From: Lutibacter oceani
GTDB taxonomy: Bacteria > Bacteroidota > Bacteroidia > Flavobacteriales > Flavobacteriaceae
Assembly (NCBI RefSeq): GCF_003384935.1
Contig: NZ_QTTQ01000011.1
Coordinates: forward strand, 678,718 to 742,717
Direction of reading: 5' to 3'
DNA: 64,000 nt
The notes below the pieces were generated by a model. It did not search any database. It worked only from the letters and a program-made list of their open reading frames with translations, and had not been told where the DNA came from. Positions 8,453 to 17,652 of this stretch are shown here, in pieces. The position numbers and the translations under genes were made by a program. The stretch's first letter is position 1. Each line of letters opens with the position of its first letter.

Positions 8453-9423
8453 TAAATAGTACGTTTCATTAAACCCAAACCAAAGTTTTTAAGTAGTTCT
8501 TTTTTATCTTCTGAAATATATAATTCAGTAAGAATTGCAAATGCTTTATTCGTATATTTTTCGATTTCAGTTTTTGTTATTTCTGAAATTTTATTCCTGG
8601 TAAATAAATCAGTAACCTCTTGTATTTTAGTTTCAGATTTATTTTCAGTATTGTAAAAACCTATTAATTTTTCTGAATCCATTTTATTACAAACCTCTAA
8701 TGCTTTTAAATACAAAAAGGTTTTTTTGTTTTCAATAATATCTCCACCAATTTGTTTTCCAAATGTTGATGCATCACCAAAAGTATCTAAAAAGTCGTCT
8801 TGTAATTGAAATGCAATTCCTAAATTTAATCCAAACTCATAAATTTTATCCGCTTCCTGTTTTTTAACACCTGCAATAATTGCACCCATTTTCATTGCAG
8901 CAGCAACTAAAACCGATGTTTTATAGGTTATCATTTTAATATATTCAGCAATACTAACATTATTTCTGGTTTCAAAATCTATATCTAACTGTTGCCCTTC
9001 GCAAACTTCCAAGGCAGTTTTATTAAATAATTTAACTAATTTTTTAAATAATTTCGGATTGTAATTTTCAAAACATTGCGAAGCCAAAATCATCATGGCA
9101 TCACCTGATAAAATACCTGTATTTACATCCCATTTTTCATGTACGGTTACTTTTCCCCTTCTAATTGGAGCGCTATCCATAATATCGTCATGAATTAAGG
9201 TGAAATTATGAAATAGTTCTATTGCCAAAGCTGCATCATAGGCTTTTTTAGAGTTTCCATCAAACAAATCACAAATCATAATTGTTAAAACTGGCCGTAA
9301 CCGCTTACCTCCTATTTGCAAAATATAATGTATTGGATTATACAAATTAGCAGGTTCCTTAACCACTATTTTCTTGTTTAAATAGGTTAAAAATTCTTCT
9401 TTATACGCATTAATTACATCCAT
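8452..9423 (-). CDS. polyprenyl (geranylgeranyl/farnesyl-type) diphosphate synthase
   Basis: The 323-residue trans-prenyltransferase condenses isopentenyl diphosphate onto an allylic diphosphate. It shows 'GGKRLRP' at residues 38-44, the first aspartate-rich motif DDIMD at 79-83 ('LIHDDIMD') and the second, 'LQDDFLDTFGD', with 'GKQIGGDI' following. Phe72-His-Asn-Phe lie before the first motif, where chain length is set, but product length cannot be given safely. It heads a two-gene operon with the small protein at 8102. In flavobacteria such enzymes supply menaquinone and carotenoid side chains. Confidence 0.9.
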   Translation of the reverse strand: MDVINAYKEEFLTYLNKKIVVKEPANLYNPIHYILQIGGKRLRPVLTIMICDLFDGNSKKAYDAALAIELFHNFTLIHDDIMDSAPIRRGKVTVHEKWDVNTGILSGDAMMILASQCFENYNPKLFKKLVKLFNKTALEVCEGQQLDIDFETRNNVSIAEYIKMITYKTSVLVAAAMKMGAIIAGVKKQEADKIYEFGLNLGIAFQLQDDFLDTFGDASTFGKQIGGDIIENKKTFLYLKALEVCNKMDSEKLIGFYNTENKSETKIQEVTDLFTRNKISEITKTEIEKYTNKAFAILTELYISEDKKELLKNFGLGLMKRTI

Positions 9424-9512
9424 GTAGCCTTATTTTTTGTAAAAATACATCTTTACAAATAACAATTTATAAATCAATCATTTTTTTAAATGTTATTAAA
9501 TTGTTAAAACTT

Positions 9513-9542
9513 AGGAAACTTTATTTGTTTCTAAAGTTTCCT
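9513..9542. promoter_or_regulatory. operator palindrome for the TetR regulator
   Basis: A perfect 11-base inverted repeat, AGGAAACTTTA (9513-9523) and TAAAGTTTCCT (9532-9542), surrounds an 8-base centre. The centre holds the TTTG that serves as the -33 element of the next promoter. A dimeric regulator bound here would block RNA polymerase directly. The TetR gene starts 44 bases downstream, so autorepression of the whole efflux operon is the natural inference. Symmetry and placement are seen directly; the binding protein is inferred. Confidence 0.8.
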
Positions 9543-9554
9543 TTATTATATTTG
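9524..9554 (+). promoter_or_regulatory. promoter of the tetR-efflux operon
   Basis: TTTG (9524-9527) is followed after 19 bases by TATATTTG (9547-9554), an excellent fit to the Bacteroidota TTTG/TAnnTTTG promoter. The ATG at 9586 lies 31 bases further. The -33 lies inside the operator palindrome. Confidence 0.75.
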
Positions 9555-9585
9555 CACTCGAATTTAAAAAAATGGAAAGAATTAA

Positions 9586-10191
9586 ATGAAGGAAACTATT
9601 TTAAAAAAAGCCGGTGAAATATTTTTAAAGTATGGTTTTAAAAGTGTAACAATGGATGATATTGCTAATGATTTAGCCATTTCAAAAAAAACAATTTATA
9701 AACATTTTAAAAATAAAGAGGAGCTTGTAGATAGTACAATTAACTATTTGCATGAAACTATGCATAGCACTGTTTTATGTATTTGTGATAAAGGCTATAA
9801 CGCAATTCAGGAGAATTTTGAAATTAAAAAAATAGTTTCAGATTTATTTAAACATTCAGATGACTCTCCAATGTATCAACTTCAAAAATACTACCCTAAA
9901 ACATATGGCCGCATTATAAAAGATGAATTTGCAATGTTTAAAGATTGTATTTTCAAGAACATTGAAAAAGGCATAAATGAAGGCTTGTACAGAAAAAATT
10001 TAGACCGTGAATTAGTTACAAAATTTTATTTTTCACTAATGATGAGCGTTCATGACAACTCTCTTTACACTTATAATAGAAACACGATAAATAAATTAGA
10101 AATTAAAGTATTGGAATACCACACAAGAGCTATTGCTACATTAAAAGGATTAAAAATTTTAGAAGAACAATTACAACAAAACGCAATTTAA
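9586..10191 (+). CDS. TetR/AcrR-family repressor of the efflux operon
   Basis: The 201-residue protein has an N-terminal TetR helix-turn-helix: 'AGEIFLKYGFKSVTMDDIA' followed by 'AISKKTIYKHFKNKEEL' at about residues 8-50. An all-helical ligand-binding region follows. It is the first gene of an operon whose remaining members are TolC-, adaptor- and RND-type efflux proteins; the next start is two bases past its stop. The palindrome over its own promoter is the probable binding site. The inducer is likely a toxic substrate of the pump. Confidence 0.92.
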   Translation: MKETILKKAGEIFLKYGFKSVTMDDIANDLAISKKTIYKHFKNKEELVDSTINYLHETMHSTVLCICDKGYNAIQENFEIKKIVSDLFKHSDDSPMYQLQKYYPKTYGRIIKDEFAMFKDCIFKNIEKGINEGLYRKNLDRELVTKFYFSLMMSVHDNSLYTYNRNTINKLEIKVLEYHTRAIATLKGLKILEEQLQQNAI

Positions 10192-10193
10192 GA

Positions 10194-11534
10194 ATGAAAA
10201 AAATAATATTATTAGTAATTGGAATACTGCTAAGTATTAATTTAAATGCCCAAGAAAAGATTTCACTTTCTTTAAAAGAGGCAATAGATTATGCTTTAGA
10301 AAATAGTTATTCTGCAATAAATGCATCACGAGATATTGATACAGCTAAAAAGAAAAAATGGGAAACTACCACCATAGGCTTACCACAAATAAGTGCAAAA
10401 ATCGACTATCAAAACTGGATTAAACAACAGGTTTCTTTATTGCCAGCCGAATTTTTTGGTGGTAATGCAGGAGAATTTGCTGAAGTTGCTTTTGGTACAA
10501 AACATAATATGAATGCTACAGCTACTTTAGATCAGTTAATTTTTGATGGCTCGTATTTAGTAGGTTTACAATCTGCTAAAACTTATTTACAAATTTCTGA
10601 AAATGCAAAAGAAAAAACAGATTTAGGAATAAGAGAAGCCGTAATTAATGCTTATGGAAACGTTTTATTAAGTGAAGAAAGCATTTTAATTTTAGAAAAA
10701 AACATTGCTACTTTAGAAAAAAACTTAACCGAAACCAATCAAATTTATTTAAATGGTTTAACAGAAGAAGAAAATGTAGAACAGCTTAAAATTACATTAG
10801 CAACTATTAAAAGTCAGCTTTCTAAAACTAAAAAGTTAAATAACATTGCATATAAAATGTTGAATATAACTTTAGGTATAGCTATTAATAAACCTGTATT
10901 ATTAACTGATAATCTTAACAACCTTTCAAAAGAGTATAGTAATTTAGGCTTACTTTCATCAGAATTAACTATTGAAAACCATGTTGATTTTAAAATTGCT
11001 AAAAACACTGAAAAATCTAATGAACTACTTGTAAAATTAGAACAAAGTAAAGCATTACCATCATTGAGCAGTTTTGTAAACTTTGGATATGCAGGATTTG
11101 GTCAAAACTTCGATTTCTTTAAAAAAGAACAAAAATGGTTTGATTCATCTTTGCTAGGTGTTTCTATAAATGTTCCAATTTTCAGCAGTTTAGCACGTAG
11201 TTCAAGAACACAACAGGCTAAAATTGAACTTGAAAAAGCAAAAACAAATCTTACAGAAACTGAACAAAAATTAATGTTACAACTTGAATCTGCCAAAACT
11301 GAATACAATTATAGTTTGGAAGAATTAGAAACATCAAAACAAAATTTGGCATTAGCAGAACGTATAGAAAAAAAGCAACAAATTAAATTTTTTGAAGGTA
11401 TTTCAACAAGTTTCGAATTAACAGAAGCCCAAAGACAATTGTATACAATGCAACAAAATTACTTACAAGCAATGCTTAATGTAATTGCAACAAAAGCTGC
11501 GTTAGATAACGCATTAAACATATCAATCAACTAA
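10194..11534 (+). CDS. TolC-family outer-membrane efflux protein
   Basis: The 446-residue protein has a signal peptide ('SINLNAQEK') and the two-fold repeated helical pattern of TolC/OprM: 'LSLKEAIDYALENSY' at the start of the first repeat, long coiled-coil segments, and 'QLEKAKTNLTETEQKLMLQ'-type helices in the second, rich in Gln, Lys and Glu. Family members form trimeric channels through the outer membrane that dock on RND adaptor-pump assemblies. It follows the TetR gene by two bases and precedes the adaptor by 13. Confidence 0.92.
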   Translation: MKKIILLVIGILLSINLNAQEKISLSLKEAIDYALENSYSAINASRDIDTAKKKKWETTTIGLPQISAKIDYQNWIKQQVSLLPAEFFGGNAGEFAEVAFGTKHNMNATATLDQLIFDGSYLVGLQSAKTYLQISENAKEKTDLGIREAVINAYGNVLLSEESILILEKNIATLEKNLTETNQIYLNGLTEEENVEQLKITLATIKSQLSKTKKLNNIAYKMLNITLGIAINKPVLLTDNLNNLSKEYSNLGLLSSELTIENHVDFKIAKNTEKSNELLVKLEQSKALPSLSSFVNFGYAGFGQNFDFFKKEQKWFDSSLLGVSINVPIFSSLARSSRTQQAKIELEKAKTNLTETEQKLMLQLESAKTEYNYSLEELETSKQNLALAERIEKKQQIKFFEGISTSFELTEAQRQLYTMQQNYLQAMLNVIATKAALDNALNISIN

Positions 11535-11547
11535 AAAAATACTTAAA

Positions 11548-12681
11548 ATGAAAAAAATAATAGCACTAAGCATAGCAACTATAATAACATTTTCTTGTGG
11601 AGAAGAAACTAAAAAATCTTCATTAGAAGAACTGAATGAACAAAAATTAATTTTGGTAAGTCAAATAGATAGCTTAAACAATGAACTTGAAACTCTTGAA
11701 AGTCAAATATCTAAATTAGACACCAATATAAAACATCCAATTGTTACTGCATTCACTATTAAAAATGATGTTTTTAAACATTATATAGAAATTCAAGGTG
11801 TAGTACAAGCAGATAAAAACATTGAAATTCGTCCGGAATTAGGTGGTACAGTACAAAACATTTTAGTAAAAGAAGGTCAAAAAGTTGCTGCTGGTCAATT
11901 GTTGGTTCAGTTAGACGATGCAACTATAAAAAACAATATTGATGAATTAAATACACAATTAAACTTAGCTAAAACGACTTTTGAGCGTCAGGAACGCCTA
12001 TGGAATCAGAAAATTGGTTCTGAAATGCAATATTTACAAGCAAAAGCACAAAAAGAAAGTTTGGAAAATAATTTAGCTTCCATTAAAACCCAAGCTCGTA
12101 AAATGAAAATAATTGCACCATTTAGTGGAATTGTTGATGTCATTTATCCTAAAAATGGAGAACTTACAAATCCGCAAACACCTATTGTAAGACTTATAAA
12201 TTTAGATAAAGTATATGTTGAAGCTGACATTACAGAATCTTATTTACCAGTTATAAAAGTGGGAACTGAAGTTATATTAAATTTCCCATCAATTAACAAA
12301 GAAGTTACTTCAGAAATTGCACAAATAGGACATTATATAAATCCTGATAACAGAAGTTTTAAAACTAGAATCAATATTTCAAATAAAGATCAAAGCATAA
12401 AACCAAACCTTTTAGCTGATTTAAAAATACTAGATTTTGAAGTTAACGGAATTAAAATTCCATCTAATTTAGTACAACAAGATCAAACTGGTGCAGACTA
12501 TGTTTTTACTATAATAGATGAAAATGGTGGACATAAAATTGTTAAAACTTTAATTACTGTAGCTAATGAATACAAAAATGAAGTTTTTGTAAGTGAAGGA
12601 TTATCTGAAAATGATAGAATAGTAAATGCAGGAGCCAGACTTATAAAAGCTGGTGATATTGTTGAAGTACGCGAAAATTAA
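11548..12681 (+). CDS. RND efflux periplasmic adaptor (membrane fusion lipoprotein)
   Basis: The 377-residue protein has a lipoprotein signal with the lipid-modified cysteine near residue 17 ('ITFSCGEE'). A short coiled coil spans about residues 27-60. Then come the split biotinyl-lipoyl domain ('VQNILVKEGQKVAAGQLLVQ' and 'KIIAPFSGIVDVIYPKNGEL'), a hairpin between its halves, and the beta-barrel and membrane-proximal domains of the HlyD/AcrA family. It links the inner-membrane pump to the TolC-like channel, both encoded beside it. The additional N-terminal coiled coil is a flavobacterial variation rather than a defect. Confidence 0.93.
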   Translation: MKKIIALSIATIITFSCGEETKKSSLEELNEQKLILVSQIDSLNNELETLESQISKLDTNIKHPIVTAFTIKNDVFKHYIEIQGVVQADKNIEIRPELGGTVQNILVKEGQKVAAGQLLVQLDDATIKNNIDELNTQLNLAKTTFERQERLWNQKIGSEMQYLQAKAQKESLENNLASIKTQARKMKIIAPFSGIVDVIYPKNGELTNPQTPIVRLINLDKVYVEADITESYLPVIKVGTEVILNFPSINKEVTSEIAQIGHYINPDNRSFKTRINISNKDQSIKPNLLADLKILDFEVNGIKIPSNLVQQDQTGADYVFTIIDENGGHKIVKTLITVANEYKNEVFVSEGLSENDRIVNAGARLIKAGDIVEVREN

Positions 12682-12711
12682 ATCATTTAACTAACCTACA
12701 AAGGCATTAAA

Positions 12712-15700
12712 ATGAACAAAGTATTAAAAGAATTTAAACTTTCAACATGGTCAATTAATAATAAAATGACTGTGTTTGTAATTATAGGAATGATTTTTTT
12801 GGCAGGTATATTTTCATACCAAAGTATGCCAAGAGAGTCTTTTCCAGAAATAGTTGTACCACAAATTTATGTGGCAACTCCATATCCTGGAAACTCGGCA
12901 CTTGATATTGAAAAACTGATTACACGTCCGTTAGAAAAAGAAATTAATGGTATTTCTGGAGTTGAAGAAATAATTTCAACTTCTATAGAAGGCTTTTCAT
13001 CTATTCAAGTAGAATTTGATTTTAGCGTATCTCCAACAGAAGCTTTACGAAAAGTAAAAGATAAAGTTGATGCTGCAAAATCTGATAAAGATTTCCCTAC
13101 AGATTTACCCGCTGATCCAACGGTTCAAGAAATGAATTTTGCCGAGTTAATTCCGATAATGAATATTAATTTATCGGGTGATTTCTCAATGGATCAGCTT
13201 AAAGAATATGGTGAATATTTAGAAGATGAAATTGAAAAAGTACCTGAAATTTCTAAAGTTGATATTCGTGGTATTCAAGATAAAGAAATTGAAATTAGTG
13301 TTGATTTATACAAAATGGAAATTTCTAAAATCAGCTTTAATGATATTGCAATGGCAATTCAAAATGAAAATATGACCATTTCTGGAGGTGATTTGTTAGA
13401 AAACGGTATTCGTAGAAATGTACGAATTATTGGAGAGTTTAAATCGGCTAAAGAGATTGAAGATATTATTGTAAAACAAGAAAACGAAGATATTGTTTAC
13501 CTGCGAGATATTGCCAATGTAAGTTTTAGAGAACAAGAAAAACAAAGCTATGCTCGTGAGTTTTCTCAACCTGTAGTAATGCTAGATGTTACAAAACGTG
13601 GTGGTGAAAATTTAATAAATGCTTCAACTCAAATTGATAAAATAATTGCTGAAGCTCAAGAAAATTATTTTCCATCAAACTTATACATTTCAAAAACAAA
13701 CGACCAAACAAACGACACCAAAACAATGGTTGCCGATTTGGAAAACAGCATTATTTTAGGAATTATTTTAGTTGTAGTGGTACTTTTATTTTTCCTTGGA
13801 ATTAGAAATGCTTTGTTTGTAGGTATAGCAATTCCACTTTCCATGTTTATATCATTCATCATATTAAATGCATTAGGTGTTACTTTAAATACAATGGTAT
13901 TATTTTCATTGGTTATAGCATTAGGTATGCTAGTTGACAATGGAATTGTAGTTGTTGAAAATGTGTATAGATTATTAGATGAAGGCTATTCCAATATTGA
14001 TGCTGCAAAATATGGTGTTGGTGAAGTTGCAATGCCTATTATTGCTTCAACTGCAACAACTTTAGCTGCATTTTTACCAATAGCATTTTGGCCAGGAATG
14101 ATGGGTGAATTTATGCGTTATTTACCAATAACATTAATTATTGTTTTATCTTCTTCATTATTTGTAGCATTAGTTATAAATCCAATGTTAACTTCAGTAT
14201 ACATGAAAATTAAAGAAAATGAAGTTAATTTTAAAAAGATTTTAATTTATAGTTCAATAATTTTTGCCATTGGAGTATTATTTATTATTTCAGGTTTAAG
14301 TACTGGATCGGGAGGATTAAATGCCTTAGGTTTACTATTAGTTTTAGCAGGTTTACTTAGAGTTGTAAATACAAAATTATTAACCCCTGGTACCGAATGG
14401 TTTCAGAATATTTTCTTACCAAGATTAGAAAATTTCTATGGAAGAACGCTGCAATACGTGCTTCAAGGGAGAAGACCTGGTATATTTTTTGTAGGAACTT
14501 TTGGTTTGTTAATTTTTGCAATTATGCTATTTATGGCTTTTCCACCTAAAGTATTATTTTTCCCGGAAACACCACCAAAACAAGTTTATGTTTATTTAGA
14601 ATACCCTATTGGAACTGATATTGAAAAAACCAATCAATTATCTATTGAAGTAGAAAATAGAATACAAGAGTATTTAAAAAAATATGAAGTTAATGGAGAA
14701 AATAATCTTATTACATCTGTAATTGGTCAGGTTGGTGAAGGTACAAGCGATCCAAATCAAGGGCAACAAGGTGGAACAACTCCAAACAAAGCACGTATTA
14801 CAGTTGACTTTGTTAAATTTATGGATAGAGGCGGTATAGCAACTGACGATGTTTTAATTGATATTAGAAATCTTTTACATGATTTTCCAGGTGTAAATAT
14901 TACTGTTGACAGACCGGCAGATGGTCCTCCCACTGGAGCTCCAATTAATATTGAAGTTACAGGCGATGATTACGAACAGTTATTAGAAACTGCCGATAAT
15001 TTAAGGCAATTTATAAATAATTCAAATATTTTAGGAATTGAAGACCTAAAACTTGATGTAGAGCAAGGAAAACCAGAAATGCCAATTATAATTGATCGTC
15101 AAAAAGCAAGAAGGCTTAATATTTCAACTGGTCAAATTGGTGACGCTTTAAGAACTTCATTATTTGGTAAAGAAGTATCAACTTTTAAAGATGGTGAAGA
15201 TGATTATCCTATAAATATTCGTTTAATGGATAAATATCGCTATAATAAAGATCTGTTAGTAAATCAAAAAATTACCTTTAGAAATCAAAGTTCAGGGCAA
15301 ATTGTTCAGGTACCAATTTCTTCAGTTGCACATGCTGAAACTTCTTCAACTTTTAGTGCCGTAAAACGTAAAGATATGAATAGGGTAATTACCATATTTT
15401 CTAATGTTTTGGAAAACTTCAACCCTACTGATGTAAACGACCAAATTAAAAATGCATTAAAAAGCTATCATTTACCAAAAAACATTTCAATTTCATTTAC
15501 GGGTGAACAAGAATCTCAAGCTGAAGAAATGGCGTTTTTAAGTAAGGCTTTATTAATTGCTGTTTTCTTAATTTTCTTAATACTTGTTGGGCAATTTAAC
15601 TCAACATCAACACCCGTTATTATTTCAATATCTGTGCTTTTAAGTTTAATTGGAGTACTTTTTGGTTTAATTATTTTTAGAATGGAATTTATTATTATGA

Positions 15701-16137
15701 TGACCATGATTGGAATTATTTCATTAGCAGGTATTGTTGTAAATAACGCTATTGTATTAATTGATTATACCAACTTAATTATGAAGCGTAAAAGATTGGA
15801 ACAAAACTTGGAAGAAGGAACATTAACTAAAGAGCTAATTTATGAAAGTATTGTTGAAGGTGGTAGAACTCGTTTAAGACCCGTATTATTAACAGCTATA
15901 ACCACAATTTTAGGATTGCTTCCATTGGCCATTGGTATTAATATAAACTTCATGACTTTATTTACTGAATTTGACCCCCAATTTTATATTGGTGGTGAAA
16001 ATGTTGTTTTCTGGGGACCAATGTCTTGGACTATTATTTTTGGGTTAACTTTTGCAACATTTTTAACCTTAATTATTGTACCTATAATGTATTCTATGTT
16101 AAACAATTTAAAGTTTAGGCTAAATAGAAAACAATAA
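12712..16137 (+). CDS. RND-family efflux permease (HAE1/AcrB-like)
   Basis: The 1141-residue protein is longer than typical AcrB (about 1050) but has the full duplicated plan of 12 membrane helices and two large periplasmic loops. The proton-relay aspartate lies in 'ALGMLVDNGIVVVENVYR' in helix 4. The second half repeats the pattern with 'AGIVVNNAIVLIDYTN', where the Asp is replaced, as is usual. Extra length lies in an insertion of hydrophobic and glycine-rich sequence around residues 500-545. It is the last gene of the tetR operon and is followed by a terminator. It should export drugs, dyes or bile-like compounds by proton antiport. Confidence 0.94.
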   Translation: MNKVLKEFKLSTWSINNKMTVFVIIGMIFLAGIFSYQSMPRESFPEIVVPQIYVATPYPGNSALDIEKLITRPLEKEINGISGVEEIISTSIEGFSSIQVEFDFSVSPTEALRKVKDKVDAAKSDKDFPTDLPADPTVQEMNFAELIPIMNINLSGDFSMDQLKEYGEYLEDEIEKVPEISKVDIRGIQDKEIEISVDLYKMEISKISFNDIAMAIQNENMTISGGDLLENGIRRNVRIIGEFKSAKEIEDIIVKQENEDIVYLRDIANVSFREQEKQSYAREFSQPVVMLDVTKRGGENLINASTQIDKIIAEAQENYFPSNLYISKTNDQTNDTKTMVADLENSIILGIILVVVVLLFFLGIRNALFVGIAIPLSMFISFIILNALGVTLNTMVLFSLVIALGMLVDNGIVVVENVYRLLDEGYSNIDAAKYGVGEVAMPIIASTATTLAAFLPIAFWPGMMGEFMRYLPITLIIVLSSSLFVALVINPMLTSVYMKIKENEVNFKKILIYSSIIFAIGVLFIISGLSTGSGGLNALGLLLVLAGLLRVVNTKLLTPGTEWFQNIFLPRLENFYGRTLQYVLQGRRPGIFFVGTFGLLIFAIMLFMAFPPKVLFFPETPPKQVYVYLEYPIGTDIEKTNQLSIEVENRIQEYLKKYEVNGENNLITSVIGQVGEGTSDPNQGQQGGTTPNKARITVDFVKFMDRGGIATDDVLIDIRNLLHDFPGVNITVDRPADGPPTGAPINIEVTGDDYEQLLETADNLRQFINNSNILGIEDLKLDVEQGKPEMPIIIDRQKARRLNISTGQIGDALRTSLFGKEVSTFKDGEDDYPINIRLMDKYRYNKDLLVNQKITFRNQSSGQIVQVPISSVAHAETSSTFSAVKRKDMNRVITIFSNVLENFNPTDVNDQIKNALKSYHLPKNISISFTGEQESQAEEMAFLSKALLIAVFLIFLILVGQFNSTSTPVIISISVLLSLIGVLFGLIIFRMEFIIMMTMIGIISLAGIVVNNAIVLIDYTNLIMKRKRLEQNLEEGTLTKELIYESIVEGGRTRLRPVLLTAITTILGLLPLAIGININFMTLFTEFDPQFYIGGENVVFWGPMSWTIIFGLTFATFLTLIIVPIMYSMLNNLKFRLNRKQ

Positions 16138-16146
16138 TTTTTTTTA

Positions 16147-16176
16147 AAAAGCGATTCAGTTAAATCGCTTTTTTTC
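16147..16176 (+). terminator. intrinsic terminator after the efflux operon
   Basis: The stem AAGCGATT/AATCGCTT (16149-16156 and 16163-16170) is followed by a run of T. It lies 10 bases past the RND permease stop and closes the operon before recX. Confidence 0.85.
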
Positions 16177-16192
16177 TTTTATTTTGTATTGA

Positions 16193-16663
16193 ATGAGAAA
16201 TCAAAAAACATATACTGTTAATGAAGCTACAAAAATTTTAGAAAATTATTGTGCCTACCAGGAACGCTGCCATAAAGAAGTTGAGCAGAAACTGTATGAT
16301 TTAAATATGATTTCTATTGCTAAAGAACAAATAATTTTACACTTACTTCAACATAATTTTTTAAATGAAGAGCGTTTTGCAAAAGCATTTGTTAGGGGTA
16401 AGTTTTCAATAAAAAAATGGGGAAAAGTTAAAATTATAAATGAACTAAAATTTAAAGGTATTTCAGCATATAATATTAATTCGGGTTTACAAGAAATTAA
16501 CCAAGAAGATTATTTAAAAACAATACAAGTTGCTGCTGAAAAAAAATTAAACTTAATAAAAGAACCTACTAAATTTAAAAAGAGTACTAAACTAGCAACT
16601 TTCTTAATTTCAAAAGGTTTTGAATCTGAATTGGTTTATAAAATCATAAAAGATTTAATTTAA
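16193..16663 (+). CDS. recX: RecX-family regulator
   Basis: The 156-residue protein is built of three-helix RecX repeats. It shows 'YCAYQERCHKEVEQKLYD', then 'LLQHNFLNEERFAKAFVRGK' and 'WGKVKIINELKFKGIS', the characteristic 'F.NEERFA..FVR.K....G..KI..EL...GI' pattern. RecX modulates RecA filaments. It has its own short upstream region after the efflux terminator; no recA is visible. The length is typical for the Bacteroidota form. Confidence 0.9.
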   Translation: MRNQKTYTVNEATKILENYCAYQERCHKEVEQKLYDLNMISIAKEQIILHLLQHNFLNEERFAKAFVRGKFSIKKWGKVKIINELKFKGISAYNINSGLQEINQEDYLKTIQVAAEKKLNLIKEPTKFKKSTKLATFLISKGFESELVYKIIKDLI

Positions 16664-16727
16664 AAATTTACTCTTTTTAGAATATTAATTACTGATTTTA
16701 ATCATTTCTTAAACATTACTATTTCTG

Positions 16728-16735
16728 TAAATTTG
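16728..16735 (+). promoter_or_regulatory. candidate -7 element for the YwqK-like gene
   Basis: TAAATTTG lies 31 bases before the ATG at 16767 in the 103-base gap after recX and matches TAnnTTTG. No -33 TTG at the right distance is obvious. Confidence 0.4.
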
Positions 16736-16766
16736 ATTTATATTTTTAATCTAAAAACAAAAAAAT

Positions 16767-17126
16767 ATGAAAAATTTACTAGTTGCTTTAACGTTTATAT
16801 TTTTCATCCCAACGTTATATTCTCAAAATACAAATTTGCCTAAAACTGAAGCAAAAGGCGATTTACAAGAGGTTACCTTATATTACGAAAATGGCGCTAT
16901 TATGCAACATGGTTTTTACACCAAAGATGGCAAATTACATGCCTCCTGGGAAAGTTATAATTTAGATGGCTCTCGAAAATGTTATGCAACATATAACAAA
17001 GGCGTTAAAGTTGGAACATGGATTTATTGGACAGATACTAAAATTACCAAAATTGAATATGACAATAATAAAATTGTAAAAATTGAAGAGTCAACAATTA
17101 CTGACAAACCTAAAAATAATTATTAA
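16767..17126 (+). CDS. secreted MORN/YwqK-like repeat protein
   Basis: The 119-residue protein has a signal peptide ending 'TLYSQN'. Three short repeats of the YwqK/MORN kind follow: 'VTLYYENGAIMQHGFYTKDG', 'HASWESYNLDGSRKCYATY' and 'GVKVGTWIYW'. Such repeats form beta-hairpin ladders; in flavobacteria these small proteins are common and of unknown role. The labels antitoxin and nucleotidyl adenylyltransferase sometimes attached to relatives are not supported by anything here. It ends one base before the stop of the convergent gene at 17128. Confidence 0.7.
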   Translation: MKNLLVALTFIFFIPTLYSQNTNLPKTEAKGDLQEVTLYYENGAIMQHGFYTKDGKLHASWESYNLDGSRKCYATYNKGVKVGTWIYWTDTKITKIEYDNNKIVKIEESTITDKPKNNY

Positions 17127-17127
17127 T

Positions 17128-17649
17128 TTATTTTTTAAGCTTCTTTAAAAATATTGAATCGTATTTTTTATTTATATTTTTAACCTCCTCAATATGTATA
17201 TTTGGTATAGTTAAGGAAAGTACATAATGCTCAATTTTCCAAGAATTATCTGTTTTCTTTAACACACCAGAACCTCTGCAAATCCCCATCCAAGTATCTA
17301 ACAATTCATCAAACCAAGCTATTTTCCCACTAGCATCCAAATAAACATTTCGTTCTACAGACTTAAAACTCCAAGCTTTTCCCTTATCAAAATGAGGTTT
17401 GCTAAAACTTTTAAATGCCTCAATATTCCAGTTTTCACTTGCATCTGTTCCAATAAAAATACTTTCATTTGACATAGCATTAAAATATGCCTCAAAATTT
17501 GCTTCAGCAGCATTTTTATGCCAATTATTTAAAACAACATTAATTGCTTCCTTTTCAGTATCCTTATTTAATATAGTAACTTTTTTTGTTTCATTCTCAC
17601 TGCAAGAAATTAAAACAAATAATAAAAACAAAAAGATAATATTTTTCAT
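17128..17649 (-). CDS. NTF2-like (SnoaL-type) lipoprotein
   Basis: The 173-residue protein has a lipoprotein signal ('LLFVLISCSENE', Cys16). An NTF2-like domain of the ketosteroid-isomerase type follows, recognisable from 'VLNNWHKNAAEANFEAYF', 'NESIFIGTDASENWNIEAF' and 'DNSWKIEHYVLSLTIPN'. In related proteins this fold is a small-molecule pocket with unknown ligand. It lies three bases after the lipoprotein gene at 17653, forming a two-gene operon of exported lipoproteins. Confidence 0.75.
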   Translation of the reverse strand: MKNIIFLFLLFVLISCSENETKKVTILNKDTEKEAINVVLNNWHKNAAEANFEAYFNAMSNESIFIGTDASENWNIEAFKSFSKPHFDKGKAWSFKSVERNVYLDASGKIAWFDELLDTWMGICRGSGVLKKTDNSWKIEHYVLSLTIPNIHIEEVKNINKKYDSIFLKKLKK

Positions 17650-17652
17650 AGG

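Noticed and set aside
13665-13940. 91-codon antisense frame in the RND permease
   Set aside because: Shadow of transmembrane-coding sequence with no start context or motif.
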